From: Rhodanobacter sp. FDAARGOS 1247
GTDB taxonomy: Bacteria > Pseudomonadota > Gammaproteobacteria > Xanthomonadales > Rhodanobacteraceae
NCBI RefSeq assembly: GCF_016889805.1
Contig: NZ_CP069535.1
Coordinates: 1,488,001 to 1,552,000 of the forward strand
Length of the DNA stretch: 64,000 nt
Direction of reading: 5' to 3'
The notes beneath the pieces are model-generated. The model searched no databases and was not told where the DNA came from. It was given only the letters and a program-made list of their open reading frames with translations. This document shows, piece by piece, positions 1 to 7,785 of the stretch. Every line of letters begins with the position of its first letter. Position 1 is the stretch's first letter. Position numbers and translations under genes: made by a program.

Positions 1-410
1 GGCCGGGGATCACCTACCGCGGCCTGGACGCCAGCGAGTACGTGGTGGCGCGCTACGGCCGCAGCCGCAACATCGGCCTGGCCCGCTTCGGCCAGTTGGA
101 ATACCTGCGCTTCGACGAGCGTTTCGACCTGGTCGTGTGCACCGACGTGCTGCATTACCTGAAGCCGGCGGAAATCCGCGCCGGCCTGCAAGGCATCGGC
201 GAGATGCTCGAGGGCGTGGCCTTCCTCGAAGTGTTCACCAGTCGCGACGACGTGGCCGGCGACCACCAGGGTTTCGTCTCGCGCGCGCCGGCCTGGTACT
301 TGCGCGAGTTCGGCGAAGTCGGCCTGCTGCCATGCGGCTCGCACTGCTATCTGGGGCCGCGGCTGGAACGGCACATCGCGGCGCTGGAGCGGGCGCAGTT
401 GGCGGGGTGA
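1..410 (+). CDS. class I SAM-dependent methyltransferase, 3-prime part
   Basis: The gene enters from the left edge, so its start and the usual glycine-rich SAM loop are outside the window. About 135 residues are visible. An acidic strand end (RGLDAS) fits the residue that binds the SAM ribose, and a hydrophobic strand FDLVVCTDVLHYL fits motif IV/post-I of class I methyltransferases; the DVLHYL form is common in small-molecule methyltransferases of the Methyltransf_11/25 type. The C-terminal half (residues such as FLEVFTSRDD and the WYLREFGEVGL helix) matches the late strands of the fold. The substrate cannot be told from the sequence. The gene ends in TGA, 24 bp before the convergent nth stop. 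Confidence 0.75.
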   Translation, partial: PGITYRGLDASEYVVARYGRSRNIGLARFGQLEYLRFDERFDLVVCTDVLHYLKPAEIRAGLQGIGEMLEGVAFLEVFTSRDDVAGDHQGFVSRAPAWYLREFGEVGLLPCGSHCYLGPRLERHIAALERAQLAG

Positions 411-434
411 CTAGCGAAGAACGGGGTTCTTTCC

Positions 435-1070
435 TCACTCCACCGTCTTGTCCCTGTACCGGCACAAGTCGCGGATCACGCAGTGCGGGCAATCGGGCTT
501 GCGCGCCTTGCACACGTAGCGGCCATGCAGGATCAGCCAGTGATGGGCGTCCTGCTTGAACTCGGCCGGCACCACTTTCTCCAGCTTGTCCTCGACCGCG
601 CGCACGTCCTTGCCCGGCGCCAGGCCGGTCCGGTTGGAGACGCGGAAGATGTGCGTGTCCACCGCGATGGTCGGCACGCCGAAGGCGGTGTTGAGCACTA
701 CGTTGGCGGTCTTGCGGCCCACGCCGGGCAGCGCTTCCAGCGCCTCGCGGGTGCGCGGCACCTCGCCGTCATGCTGCTCGATCAGCAGGCGGCACAGCGC
801 GATCACGTTCTTCGCCTTGGCGTTGAACAGGCCGATGGTGCTGATGTAGCGCTTCAGCCCTTCCTCGCCCAGGGCCAGGATGGCCTGCGGCGTGTTCGCC
901 ACGGGGTAGAGTTTGCGGGTGGCCTTGTTGACGCCGACGTCGGTGGCCTGCGCCGACAGCACCACCGCCACCAACAGTTCGAACGGCGTGGTGTACGCCA
1001 GTTCGGTGGTGGGATGCGGGTCCAGTTCGCGCAGCCGCGAGAACAGCTCGATCACCTCGGCGCGCTTCAC
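435..1070 (-). CDS. nth: endonuclease III (DNA glycosylase/AP lyase)
   Basis: A 211-residue protein of normal length for Nth, which removes oxidised pyrimidines from DNA and nicks the abasic site. The helix-hairpin-helix [12 protein letters not shown] carries the catalytic lysine, and VDTHIFR carries the catalytic aspartate. The C-terminus has the four-cysteine C-X6-C-X2-C-X5-C loop ([11 protein letters not shown]...C) that holds the 4Fe-4S cluster. The start codon overlaps the stop of the upstream rnfB-like gene by 4 bp (ATGA), so the two are translationally coupled. The same nth/rnf linkage exists in E. coli, where nth ends the rsx operon. Confidence 0.97.
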   Translation of the reverse strand: MKRAEVIELFSRLRELDPHPTTELAYTTPFELLVAVVLSAQATDVGVNKATRKLYPVANTPQAILALGEEGLKRYISTIGLFNAKAKNVIALCRLLIEQHDGEVPRTREALEALPGVGRKTANVVLNTAFGVPTIAVDTHIFRVSNRTGLAPGKDVRAVEDKLEKVVPAEFKQDAHHWLILHGRYVCKARKPDCPHCVIRDLCRYRDKTVE

Positions 1071-1687
1071 GGTTTCGACTCCTGCTGCTTCGCCCTGGCG
1101 CGGGCCAGCGCGGCCTGCACCGGGTTGACCGGTCCGGCCGCCGCTTCCACGGCAAGCTTGCGCGCCGCCAGTTCGGCCTCGCGTTCGGCGCGCTGGCGTT
1201 CGAGGCGCGATTCACGGCGCTGGAAGTGTTCGCGCGCCGCATCGGCATGGGCGACATCGATCTGCGCGGGCGGCATCGGTTCGAGCACGATGCAGTCGAC
1301 CGGGCAGGCCGGCACGCACAGTTCGCAACCGGTGCAGTCGTCCGCCACCACGGTGTGCATCAGCTTCGAGGCGCCGATGATGGCGTCGACCGGGCAAGCC
1401 TGGATGCATTTGGTGCAGCCGATGCAGTCGGCCTCGACGATGCGCGCCAGCATGCGCGGATGTTCGATGCCGCAGTCGGGATCGAGTGGCAGTGCGGGGC
1501 GATCGAGCAGGGTGGCCAGTTTTTCGATGCCGGCGGTACCGCCTGGCGGGCACCGGTTGATCGGCGCCTGGTTGCGGGCGATCGCCTCCGCATACGGCCG
1601 GCAGCCGTGATAGCCGCATTGCTCGCATTGGGTCTGCGGCAGCACGGCGTCGATGCGGTCGGCGAGAAGGGTGACGGGATCACTCAT
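1067..1687 (-). CDS. rsxB: RnfB/RsxB-like iron-sulfur protein without membrane anchor
   Basis: 206 residues from the ATG at 1687; a longer reading would add an arginine/proline-rich tail with no ribosome site. The N-terminal four-cysteine FeS domain ([16 protein letters not shown], then a CPPGG cysteine) is typical of RnfB. Two 4Fe-4S ferredoxin motifs follow ([12 protein letters not shown] and [12 protein letters not shown]). The C-terminal 60 residues are charged and probably helical. In the Rnf/Rsx complex RnfB passes electrons between ferredoxin and the membrane subunits. Here the N-terminal transmembrane helix of E. coli RsxB is missing and no rnfA, C, D, G or E lies beside it, so the partner is unknown. 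It overlaps nth by 4 bp. Confidence 0.9.
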   Translation of the reverse strand: MSDPVTLLADRIDAVLPQTQCEQCGYHGCRPYAEAIARNQAPINRCPPGGTAGIEKLATLLDRPALPLDPDCGIEHPRMLARIVEADCIGCTKCIQACPVDAIIGASKLMHTVVADDCTGCELCVPACPVDCIVLEPMPPAQIDVAHADAAREHFQRRESRLERQRAEREAELAARKLAVEAAAGPVNPVQAALARARAKQQESKP

Positions 1688-1706
1688 GCGCGATGGCGGG
1701 GCGGGC

Positions 1707-1726
1707 GATAATCGGCGCCCATTGTC
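1707..1726. promoter_or_regulatory. two opposed -10 elements sharing a GGCGCC centre
   Basis: On the plus strand GATAAT (1707-1712) is followed by CGGCGCC and would serve the exported protein at 1756. On the minus strand GACAAT (complement of 1721-1726) is followed by GGGCGCC and would serve rsxB-nth. The two boxes face each other, so polymerase could occupy only one at a time. No good -35 is visible for either. Confidence 0.4.
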
Positions 1727-1755
1727 CCGCAATTGCCGCCGGTTGGAGTGTTGCC

Positions 1756-2046
1756 ATGAAATCGTCGTTTCTCGCCTCGTTGTTGCTTACCGCCGTGCTG
1801 GGTGCCGGTGGTGCGATCGTGCTGACCCATGCCACCCCCGCGCAGGCGTCGTCGTCCGAAGTCCCGGGCGACACGGTGACCGTGTTCGTCGATGCCACCC
1901 TGGGTTTCCGCAAGAAGCACATGGCGAACCAGCTCACCAAGTCGCACGCCGACTACGCCGCGCGTGGCTACCGCTACGTGGACATGGCGCCGTACAACGA
2001 GAACGGCGACCTGGTCGGATTCTTCGTGACTTACACGAAGCAGTAG
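1756..2046 (+). CDS. small exported protein of unknown function
   Basis: 96 residues. The ATG at 1756 was chosen because it is preceded by GGAG and begins a clear signal peptide: MKSS, a hydrophobic stretch [19 protein letters not shown], then a small-residue region (ATPAQA) where signal peptidase would cut. The mature part is about 65 residues and moderately polar, with two aromatic patches ([14 protein letters not shown] and GFFVTYTKQ). It has no cysteine and no motif I recognise. It is a single gene between divergent rsxB and convergent metG, with its own -10 element upstream and a strong hairpin after it. Confidence 0.75.
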   Translation: MKSSFLASLLLTAVLGAGGAIVLTHATPAQASSSEVPGDTVTVFVDATLGFRKKHMANQLTKSHADYAARGYRYVDMAPYNENGDLVGFFVTYTKQ

Positions 2047-2056
2047 TGCGTCGCGG

Positions 2057-2094
2057 GCGGGATGGCCCGCGGCGAAAGCCGGGGGCCATCCCGC
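2057..2094. terminator. bidirectional hairpin between the exported protein and metG
   Basis: Perfect 12-bp arms GCGGGATGGCCC (2057-2068) and GGGCCATCCCGC (2083-2094), with a smaller GGC-gaaa-GCC hairpin inside. There is no long U-tract, but the position between two converging genes fits a shared terminator. Confidence 0.6.
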
Positions 2095-2108
2095 TTCGCC
2101 TGACCGAT

Positions 2109-4208
2109 TCAGCGGACGGTGGCGCCGGGCTTCGCGCCCTGGTCGGCGTCGAGCAGGAACAGGTCGCTGCCGCCGTCACCGGCGGACAGGATCATCCCTT
2201 CGGACAGCCCGAAGCGCATCTTGCGCGGCGCCAGGTTGGCGATGAACACCACGTTGCGGCCGACCAGCTTTTCCGGCTCGGCGTAGGCCGCGCGGATGCC
2301 GGAGAAGATCTGCCGCGTGCCCAGCGGGCCGGCGTCCAGTTCGAAGCGCAGCAGCTTGTCCGAGCCCTCGACGAATTCGCACGCGCTGACCTTGCCGATG
2401 CGCAGGTCGAGCCTGGCGAAGTCGTCGATGCCGATGATGCCGGCGTCCGCGTTCTGCGGCGCCGGATTCGATGCGGCAGACTTGGTGTCTTCGGTCATGG
2501 GTTTCTTCTTCGGGGTTTTGGGGGCTTCGGCAGGGGCGCCGAGTGAATCCTTCGACGATTCGATCATCGCCTCGATGAGCCTGGGATCGATGCGGCCCAT
2601 CAGCGTCTCGAATGTCTCGATGGTGTGATTGTGCAGGCTGCTGCGGGCGTCGTCGAAGTCGACGATGGGTGCGGCCAGGAATTTCTCGGCAGCACCGACC
2701 GTGGCCGGCAGGATCGGCTTCAGCATGCCGGCCAGCAGCCGGAACGCGCCCAGTGCAAACGAACAGACATGGTGCAGTGCTTCGCGCCGGGTTTCATCCT
2801 TGGCCATCGCCCATGGCGCCTTGGCGGCGATGTGGCCGTTGACGATGTCGGCCATCAGCACGAAGCGGCGGGTGACTTCGGCGAATTCGCCGCTGTCGTA
2901 GAGTTCGGCGACGCCGTCGTAGTGCTCCAGCAGGCTGTTCCACAGGGCCGCTTCCTCGGCGCCGAACTGCGTGGCCAGGCGGCCGTCGAAGAACTTGTGG
3001 ACGAAGCCGGCGGTGCGGCTGGCGATATTCACCCACTTGCCGACCAGGTGCGAATTGACCCGCTCTTCGAAGGCCTTCAGGTCGAGGTCCACGTCGACCG
3101 GCGTCTCGTTGAGCATACTGGCGAAGTAGTAGCGCAGGAACTCCGGATGCAGGCCCGAATCGAGATAGGTGCGCGCCTGGATGAAGGTGCCGCGCGACTT
3201 GGACATCTTCGCGCCGTTCACCGTCAGGTAGCCGTTCACGTGCAGCGCCGTGGGCGTGCGGAAGTTCGCGCCGTGCAGCATCGCGGGCCAGAACAGGCCG
3301 TGGAAGTTGATGATGTCCTTGCCGATGAAGTGATGCATTTCGGCGTTGCTGTCGGCGGCGAGGAAGTCGTCGAACTGCAGGTCGGTCCGGTCGCACAGCG
3401 CCTTGAAGCTGGCCAGGTAGCCGACCGGCGCATCCAGCCACACGTAGAAGAACTTGCCCGGCGCGTCGGGGATCGGAAAACCGAAATACGGCGCGTCGCG
3501 CGAGATGTCCCAGTCCTTCAGGCCGCCGTCCAGCCATTCGCGCAGCTTCGCGGCCACGCCGCTGTTGGCCACCGGCTTGCCACCGGTGAACGCGCCGGCG
3601 AACCAGTCGCGCAGCAGGCCCTCGAACTTGCCCAGCTCGAAGAAGTAGTGCTCCGAGTCGCGCAGCACCGGGGTGGCGCCGGACATCACCGAATAGGGAT
3701 TGATCAGGTCGGTCGGTGCGTAGGTGGCGCCGCAGTTCTCGCAGTTGTCGCCGTACTGGTCGGGTGTCTTGCAGACCGGGCAGGTGCCCTTGATGTAGCG
3801 GTCCGGCAGGAACATCTGCTTTTCCGGGTCGAACAGCTGCTGGATGCTGCGCCTGGCGATGCTGCCGGCGTCGCGCAGGCGCGTGTAGATCAGCGTCGCC
3901 AGTTCGCGGTTCTCGTCCGAATGGGTGGTGTGGTAGTGGTCGAACGCCACGCCGAAGGCGGCGAAGTCCGCCTCGTGGCCCTGGCGGATGCCTTCGATGT
4001 AGTTCTCCGGCGTCATGCCGGCCTTTTCTGCCGCCAGCATGATCGGCGTGCCGTGGGCGTCGTCGGCGCAGACATAGGCCACTTCGTTGCCGCTCATTCG
4101 CTGCGCGCGCACCCAGATGTCGGCCTGGATGTAGCCCAGCAGATGGCCCATGTGCAGCGGGCCATTGGCATAGGGCAGGGCGTTGGTGACGAGCAGGCGA
4201 CGACTCAT
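2109..4208 (-). CDS. metG: methionyl-tRNA synthetase
   Basis: 699 residues, the long form. The HIGH-type site is PLHMGH near residue 19. A zinc-binding insertion carries two CxxC pairs (CPVC and CENC), and the second ATP motif is KMSKSRG near residue 335. A lysine-rich linker (about 565-590) joins a C-terminal Trbp111/EMAP-II-like tRNA-binding domain (about 600-699; it contains LRIGKV and LAPRKMRFGLSEGM) that also dimerises the enzyme. It charges tRNA-Met in the cytoplasm. It reads divergently from the MFS gene and is transcribed alone. Confidence 0.98.
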   Translation of the reverse strand: MSRRLLVTNALPYANGPLHMGHLLGYIQADIWVRAQRMSGNEVAYVCADDAHGTPIMLAAEKAGMTPENYIEGIRQGHEADFAAFGVAFDHYHTTHSDENRELATLIYTRLRDAGSIARRSIQQLFDPEKQMFLPDRYIKGTCPVCKTPDQYGDNCENCGATYAPTDLINPYSVMSGATPVLRDSEHYFFELGKFEGLLRDWFAGAFTGGKPVANSGVAAKLREWLDGGLKDWDISRDAPYFGFPIPDAPGKFFYVWLDAPVGYLASFKALCDRTDLQFDDFLAADSNAEMHHFIGKDIINFHGLFWPAMLHGANFRTPTALHVNGYLTVNGAKMSKSRGTFIQARTYLDSGLHPEFLRYYFASMLNETPVDVDLDLKAFEERVNSHLVGKWVNIASRTAGFVHKFFDGRLATQFGAEEAALWNSLLEHYDGVAELYDSGEFAEVTRRFVLMADIVNGHIAAKAPWAMAKDETRREALHHVCSFALGAFRLLAGMLKPILPATVGAAEKFLAAPIVDFDDARSSLHNHTIETFETLMGRIDPRLIEAMIESSKDSLGAPAEAPKTPKKKPMTEDTKSAASNPAPQNADAGIIGIDDFARLDLRIGKVSACEFVEGSDKLLRFELDAGPLGTRQIFSGIRAAYAEPEKLVGRNVVFIANLAPRKMRFGLSEGMILSAGDGGSDLFLLDADQGAKPGATVR

Positions 4209-4417
4209 GGTGGGCGGGCACTCCGGGATGACTGCGCATTATGCCATGCAGGTCCATCCCGATCGTGCGCCGACGCACGGGTCGCGGCGGGCCCGCCGTG
4301 CTCAGGGCGATGCCGGCGCGCGCCATCCGGTCGCCGGGACACGCATCGGCTGGTTTGCATGTTTTATCCTGTTTTTATACATTTGTGCCCGTTTTGAACG
4401 CACTGGAAACCATCAGC

Positions 4418-5575
4418 GTGCCGAGAGAGTCCCTGCAGGCCGGGCAGCAGCGTCTGCCCGGCGCCATCCGCGCCACGCGCCTGATCTTCCTGGTGTCCGG
4501 TATCGGCATGGCCAGCTGGGCGCCGATGGTGCCCTACGTGAAGGCGCGGCTGGGGCTGGACGACGCGGCTCTGGGCCTGGTGCTGCTGGCTTTCGGTGGT
4601 GGCTCGATGCTGTCGATGCCGCTGGTCGGCGTGCTGACCCATCGTTACGGCAACCGCCGGGTGATCAGCGTGGCCGGGTTGCTGCTGTGCGTGGCGATTC
4701 CCGTGCTCGCGATCGTGCCGGATGTGCTGACGCTGGCCGTGACGCTGCTGTACTTCGGCGCGATGCTTGGCGCGGTGGATGTGGCGATGAATGCGCATGC
4801 GGTCGAGGTGGAGCGGCGCGACGGCCGCGCGTTGATGTCGGGCTTTCATGGGCTTTTCAGCGTCGGCGGTCTGGTCGGCGCCGCGCTGATGAGCGCCTTG
4901 CTGGCGCTCGGCCTGCCGCTGCTGGTCGGTGCCCTGGCGATCGCGCTGTTGTTGATGCTGATCGTGCTCGGCCAACGCCGCAGCCTGCTTGTCCGCGTGG
5001 GCGATGTGGCCAGGCAGACGGTGAAGTTCCGGCTGCCGCGCGGACTGGTGCTGCTGCTTGGCGTGTTGTGCTTCGTCAGTTTCCTGGCCGAGGGCGCCAT
5101 GCTCGACTGGAGCGCGGTGCTGCTGCGTGACTTCCACGGCTTCTCCGCGGCGTCCGCCGGCATCGGCTACGCGTGTTTCTCGGTGGCCATGGCCGGCGGC
5201 CGGCTGGTGGGGGACCGGGCCATCGTGCGGCTGGGGACGGTGTGGACGGTGCGCGTCGGCGCCGGTGTGGCGGCGTTCGGGTTTCTTCTGGCTTCGATGG
5301 CGAACTGGCCGCCGGCTTCGTTGACCGGCTTCGTGCTGATCGGCCTGGGCGCCTCCAATATCGTGCCGCTGATGTTCAGTGCGGCGGGTCGCCTGCCGGG
5401 CCAGCCGCCGGCGATTTCGATCGCCACGGTGACTGCGCTGGGTTACGCCGGCCTGCTCAGCGGCCCGGCCTTGATCGGCTTCATGGCCCATGCCAGCAGT
5501 TTGCCGGCCGCGCTGGCCGTGGTCGCCGGCATGTTGCTGCTGGTCGCCGCTTCGGCGCGGATCGTGCGGCGTTGA
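4418..5575 (+). CDS. MFS transporter, YbjJ-like
   Basis: About 385 residues with 12 predicted membrane helices and the MFS loop motif between helices 2 and 3 (GVLTHRYGNRRV). Substrate unknown; the family contains sugar and drug transporters. The GTG at 4418 is preferred because GGAAA sits 8 nt upstream and helix 1 (IFLVSGIGMASWAP) follows after about 25 residues. GTG at 4385 and TTG at 4394 are alternatives; an ATG at 4241 would add an implausible arginine-rich leader. It is the first gene of a likely operon with a HAD phosphatase (25 bp downstream) and a DeoR regulator, which suggests uptake and handling of a phosphorylated or sugar-like substrate. Confidence 0.85.
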   Translation: MPRESLQAGQQRLPGAIRATRLIFLVSGIGMASWAPMVPYVKARLGLDDAALGLVLLAFGGGSMLSMPLVGVLTHRYGNRRVISVAGLLLCVAIPVLAIVPDVLTLAVTLLYFGAMLGAVDVAMNAHAVEVERRDGRALMSGFHGLFSVGGLVGAALMSALLALGLPLLVGALAIALLLMLIVLGQRRSLLVRVGDVARQTVKFRLPRGLVLLLGVLCFVSFLAEGAMLDWSAVLLRDFHGFSAASAGIGYACFSVAMAGGRLVGDRAIVRLGTVWTVRVGAGVAAFGFLLASMANWPPASLTGFVLIGLGASNIVPLMFSAAGRLPGQPPAISIATVTALGYAGLLSGPALIGFMAHASSLPAALAVVAGMLLLVAASARIVRR

Positions 5576-5600
5576 ATGACAGCTACGCGAGAATGACGAC

Positions 5601-6263
5601 ATGAGCGAGCGCACGACCCGACGTGCCGTGCCGGACACGGTGATCTTCGATCTCGGCGGCGTCCTGATCGACTGGAACCCGCGTTATCTCTATCGCCACC
5701 TGTTCGATGACGAATCATCGATGGAGCAATTCCTGGCCGAGGTTTGCGATGGTCAGTGGAACGAACAGCAGGATGCAGGGCGCAGCTGGGACGAAGCCAT
5801 CCGGCTGCGCAGTGCGGAGTTTCCCGAACATGCGGCCCTGATCGCCGCCTACCGCACGCGCTGGGACGAGATGCTGCGAGGCCCGATGCACGACAGCGTG
5901 GCGATTCTCGAGGAACTGCGCGCGCGTGGCGTGCGCCTGTACGCCTTGACCAACTGGTCGCAGGAGACCTTTCCGCTGGCCTTCGAACGCTACCCGTTCC
6001 TGCGGGCATTCGAGGGCATCGTGGTGTCCGGGCAGGAGCGGATGATCAAGCCCGATCCGGCGATCTTCCAGCTGCTGCTGAACCGTTACGGGATCGATCC
6101 GGGCCGTGCCGTGTATGTCGACGATGCCCCGCGCAATGTGGATGCGGCGGCGAAACTCGGCATGCATGCGCTGCAGTTCCGTGATGCCGCGGTGCTGCGT
6201 GGGGAACTGCTCGCGCTGGGACTGCTCGATGGCACAGCACCGGAGGTGCGCCAGCATGGCTAA
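5601..6263 (+). CDS. HAD-superfamily hydrolase (subfamily IA)
   Basis: 220 residues. Motif I is FDLGGVLIDW, with the nucleophilic aspartate and glycine in place of the usual second aspartate, as in YihX-type sugar-phosphate phosphatases and haloacid dehalogenase relatives. Motif II is the T-N of YALTNWSQ, motif III the lysine of IKPDPAIF, and motif IV the DD of YVDDAPRNVDAA. A helical cap lies between motifs I and II. A phosphatase acting on a small sugar phosphate is the best guess, from the company of an MFS transporter and a DeoR-type regulator. Its stop overlaps the regulator start by 8 bp. Confidence 0.9.
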   Translation: MSERTTRRAVPDTVIFDLGGVLIDWNPRYLYRHLFDDESSMEQFLAEVCDGQWNEQQDAGRSWDEAIRLRSAEFPEHAALIAAYRTRWDEMLRGPMHDSVAILEELRARGVRLYALTNWSQETFPLAFERYPFLRAFEGIVVSGQERMIKPDPAIFQLLLNRYGIDPGRAVYVDDAPRNVDAAAKLGMHALQFRDAAVLRGELLALGLLDGTAPEVRQHG

Positions 6264-7047
6264 GGTGAATCCCGGCGAGATGCTGCCGCAGGAACGCCAG
6301 CAATGGATACTCGATCGACTGCGCCAGCGCGGTCGCGTGGTGGCAGTGGAGTTGGCGACGGAATTCGCGGTGTCCGAGGATTCGGTCAGGCGCGACCTGC
6401 GCGAGCTGGCGGCGCTGGGTCTGTGCAAGCGCGTCTACGGTGGTGCGTTGCCCATTTCCGCCACCGTCGCGCCGCTCAAGCAGCGACGACAGGAACACGC
6501 CGGCCGCAAGCTGGCGCTCGCCCGCAAGGCGGTTGCCCTGGTGCGGCAGGGACAGGTGCTGCTGATCGACGCCGGTTCGACCAACGCGGCGATTGCCGCC
6601 GCGCTGCCGCCGGACCTGGGGTTGACCGTGGTGACCAACGCACCGGATATCGCGCAGATCCTGCTCGAGCGTGAAGGCTTCGAGATCCTGCTGATCGGCG
6701 GTCGGGTCGATGCACGGATCGGTGCCGCCGTCGGCGCGCAGGCGGTGCAGGAAGTTCAGCGCGTGCGCGCCGACCTGTGCTTTCCGGGCGCCTGCGCGAT
6801 AGATGCGAGCGGTGGACTGTGGGGTTTCGACAGCGAGGAAACGTTGCTGAAGCGGGCGATGGTCGAGGCCAGTGGCGAGGTCGTCGTCGTCGCCACCAGT
6901 GACAAGCTCGGCACGGTGGCGACGCATCGGGTGGCAGCCATCGACGAAGTGCAGCATCTGGTGGTCGAACACGAGGTCGGTCGTGCGCTGCGTGCCAGCT
7001 TCACTGCCCGTGGCCTGACCGTGCATCGGGCCGACGCGCCCCCGTGA
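6256..7047 (+). CDS. DeoR/GlpR-family transcriptional regulator
   Basis: 263 residues. The N-terminal winged helix-turn-helix contains ILDRLRQRGRVVAVELA and VSEDSVRRDLRELAALG, the DeoR signature. The rest is the DeoRC sensor domain, which binds sugar phosphates in this family (IDAGSTNAAIA, GFDSEETLLKRAMVEAS). The ATG at 6256 lies inside the end of the HAD gene and is preceded by GGAGGTG at 6242. As the last gene of the MFS-HAD-DeoR unit it probably represses its own operon and responds to the phosphosugar that the HAD enzyme handles; that is inference. Confidence 0.92.
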   Translation: MAKVNPGEMLPQERQQWILDRLRQRGRVVAVELATEFAVSEDSVRRDLRELAALGLCKRVYGGALPISATVAPLKQRRQEHAGRKLALARKAVALVRQGQVLLIDAGSTNAAIAAALPPDLGLTVVTNAPDIAQILLEREGFEILLIGGRVDARIGAAVGAQAVQEVQRVRADLCFPGACAIDASGGLWGFDSEETLLKRAMVEASGEVVVVATSDKLGTVATHRVAAIDEVQHLVVEHEVGRALRASFTARGLTVHRADAPP

Positions 7048-7072
7048 AGCAGGCTTGCTCGCGCAAAAGGAA

Positions 7073-7105
7073 AAGCCTCATGCCAGGACCGCTGGCATGA
7101 GGCTT
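7073..7105. terminator. strong hairpin between the DeoR gene and the DUF2147 gene
   Basis: Perfect 13-bp arms AAGCCTCATGCCA (7073-7085) and TGGCATGAGGCTT (7093-7105) with a 7-nt loop. Read on the minus strand the stem is followed by TTTTCCTTTT, so it is best as the terminator of the DUF2147 gene, though it can fold from both sides. Confidence 0.85.
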
Positions 7106-7132
7106 GACGCAGGGCGGAGCGATTGAACTGCG

Positions 7133-7597
7133 TCAGTTCTGGCGTTCCCAGGTCTGGGTGCGGCCGACCCAGGAAAAGCCGATGTAACCGCGCACGTTGA
7201 GCTTCTGCCCGCCGTCGAGCATCGACAACTTCACCTTGTAGACCTTGCCGGATTTCGGGTCGAGGATCTTGCCGCCATCCCAGACGTCGTCGTTGCGGTG
7301 CACGCCCCACATGATGTTCATGCCTTCGACCGGCTTGTCCTTGCGTTCGCCGTCGCACTTGCGGCACATCGCCACGGCGCCGTCGCGGGCGATGTCTTCC
7401 GGGCTGCGGTTGAGCAGCTTGACGATGTGCGCCTGCAGTTCGCCGTTGTTGTCGGTGATCTCGACGATCGACTTGGCCTGGCCGGATTCGTCGTCGATGG
7501 TCTTCCAGGTACCGACCGGTGTGTCATTGGCTGCCATTACAGTACCGGCGCCAAACAGCAGGCTGGCGGCGATGACCCAACGAAATGCGTGCTTCAT
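7133..7597 (-). CDS. exported DUF2147 protein
   Basis: 154 residues. A signal peptide (MKHAFRWVIAASLLFGAGTVMA) is followed by the DUF2147 domain: VGTWKTIDDESG near the start, a central CRKC pair, and GGKILDPKSGKVYKVKL with a final W-rich strand (FSWVGRTQTW). This small beta-barrel family is periplasmic and common in proteobacteria; its function is not established. It is a single gene, divergent from mrp, with a terminator hairpin on its 3-prime side. Confidence 0.9.
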   Translation of the reverse strand: MKHAFRWVIAASLLFGAGTVMAANDTPVGTWKTIDDESGQAKSIVEITDNNGELQAHIVKLLNRSPEDIARDGAVAMCRKCDGERKDKPVEGMNIMWGVHRNDDVWDGGKILDPKSGKVYKVKLSMLDGGQKLNVRGYIGFSWVGRTQTWERQN

Positions 7598-7752
7598 GGT
7601 GTTCCTCCCGTACGAAAGCGTATGGATGGAGACTGGCGAGGATGGGGAAGGCCGTCAAGTTGCATTGCGCAAATGCTTGCGGCGCCCCGCGGCGCGCCAG
7701 CCACGGCCGGTTCGCGCTGATCTGGGTCAGCCGACCGATGCCGGCGGGCTGG

Positions 7753-7758
7753 CATAAT
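7753..7758 (+). promoter_or_regulatory. -10 element of mrp
   Basis: CATAAT followed by GGCGGCCCC, 28 bp before the mrp ATG. The same layout, a TATAAT-like box followed directly by G/C-rich discriminator bases, occurs before rimO, prmB and the THX gene. No convincing -35 is seen. Confidence 0.45.
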
Positions 7759-7785
7759 GGCGGCCCCGCATTCCCCCGAGCAGAC

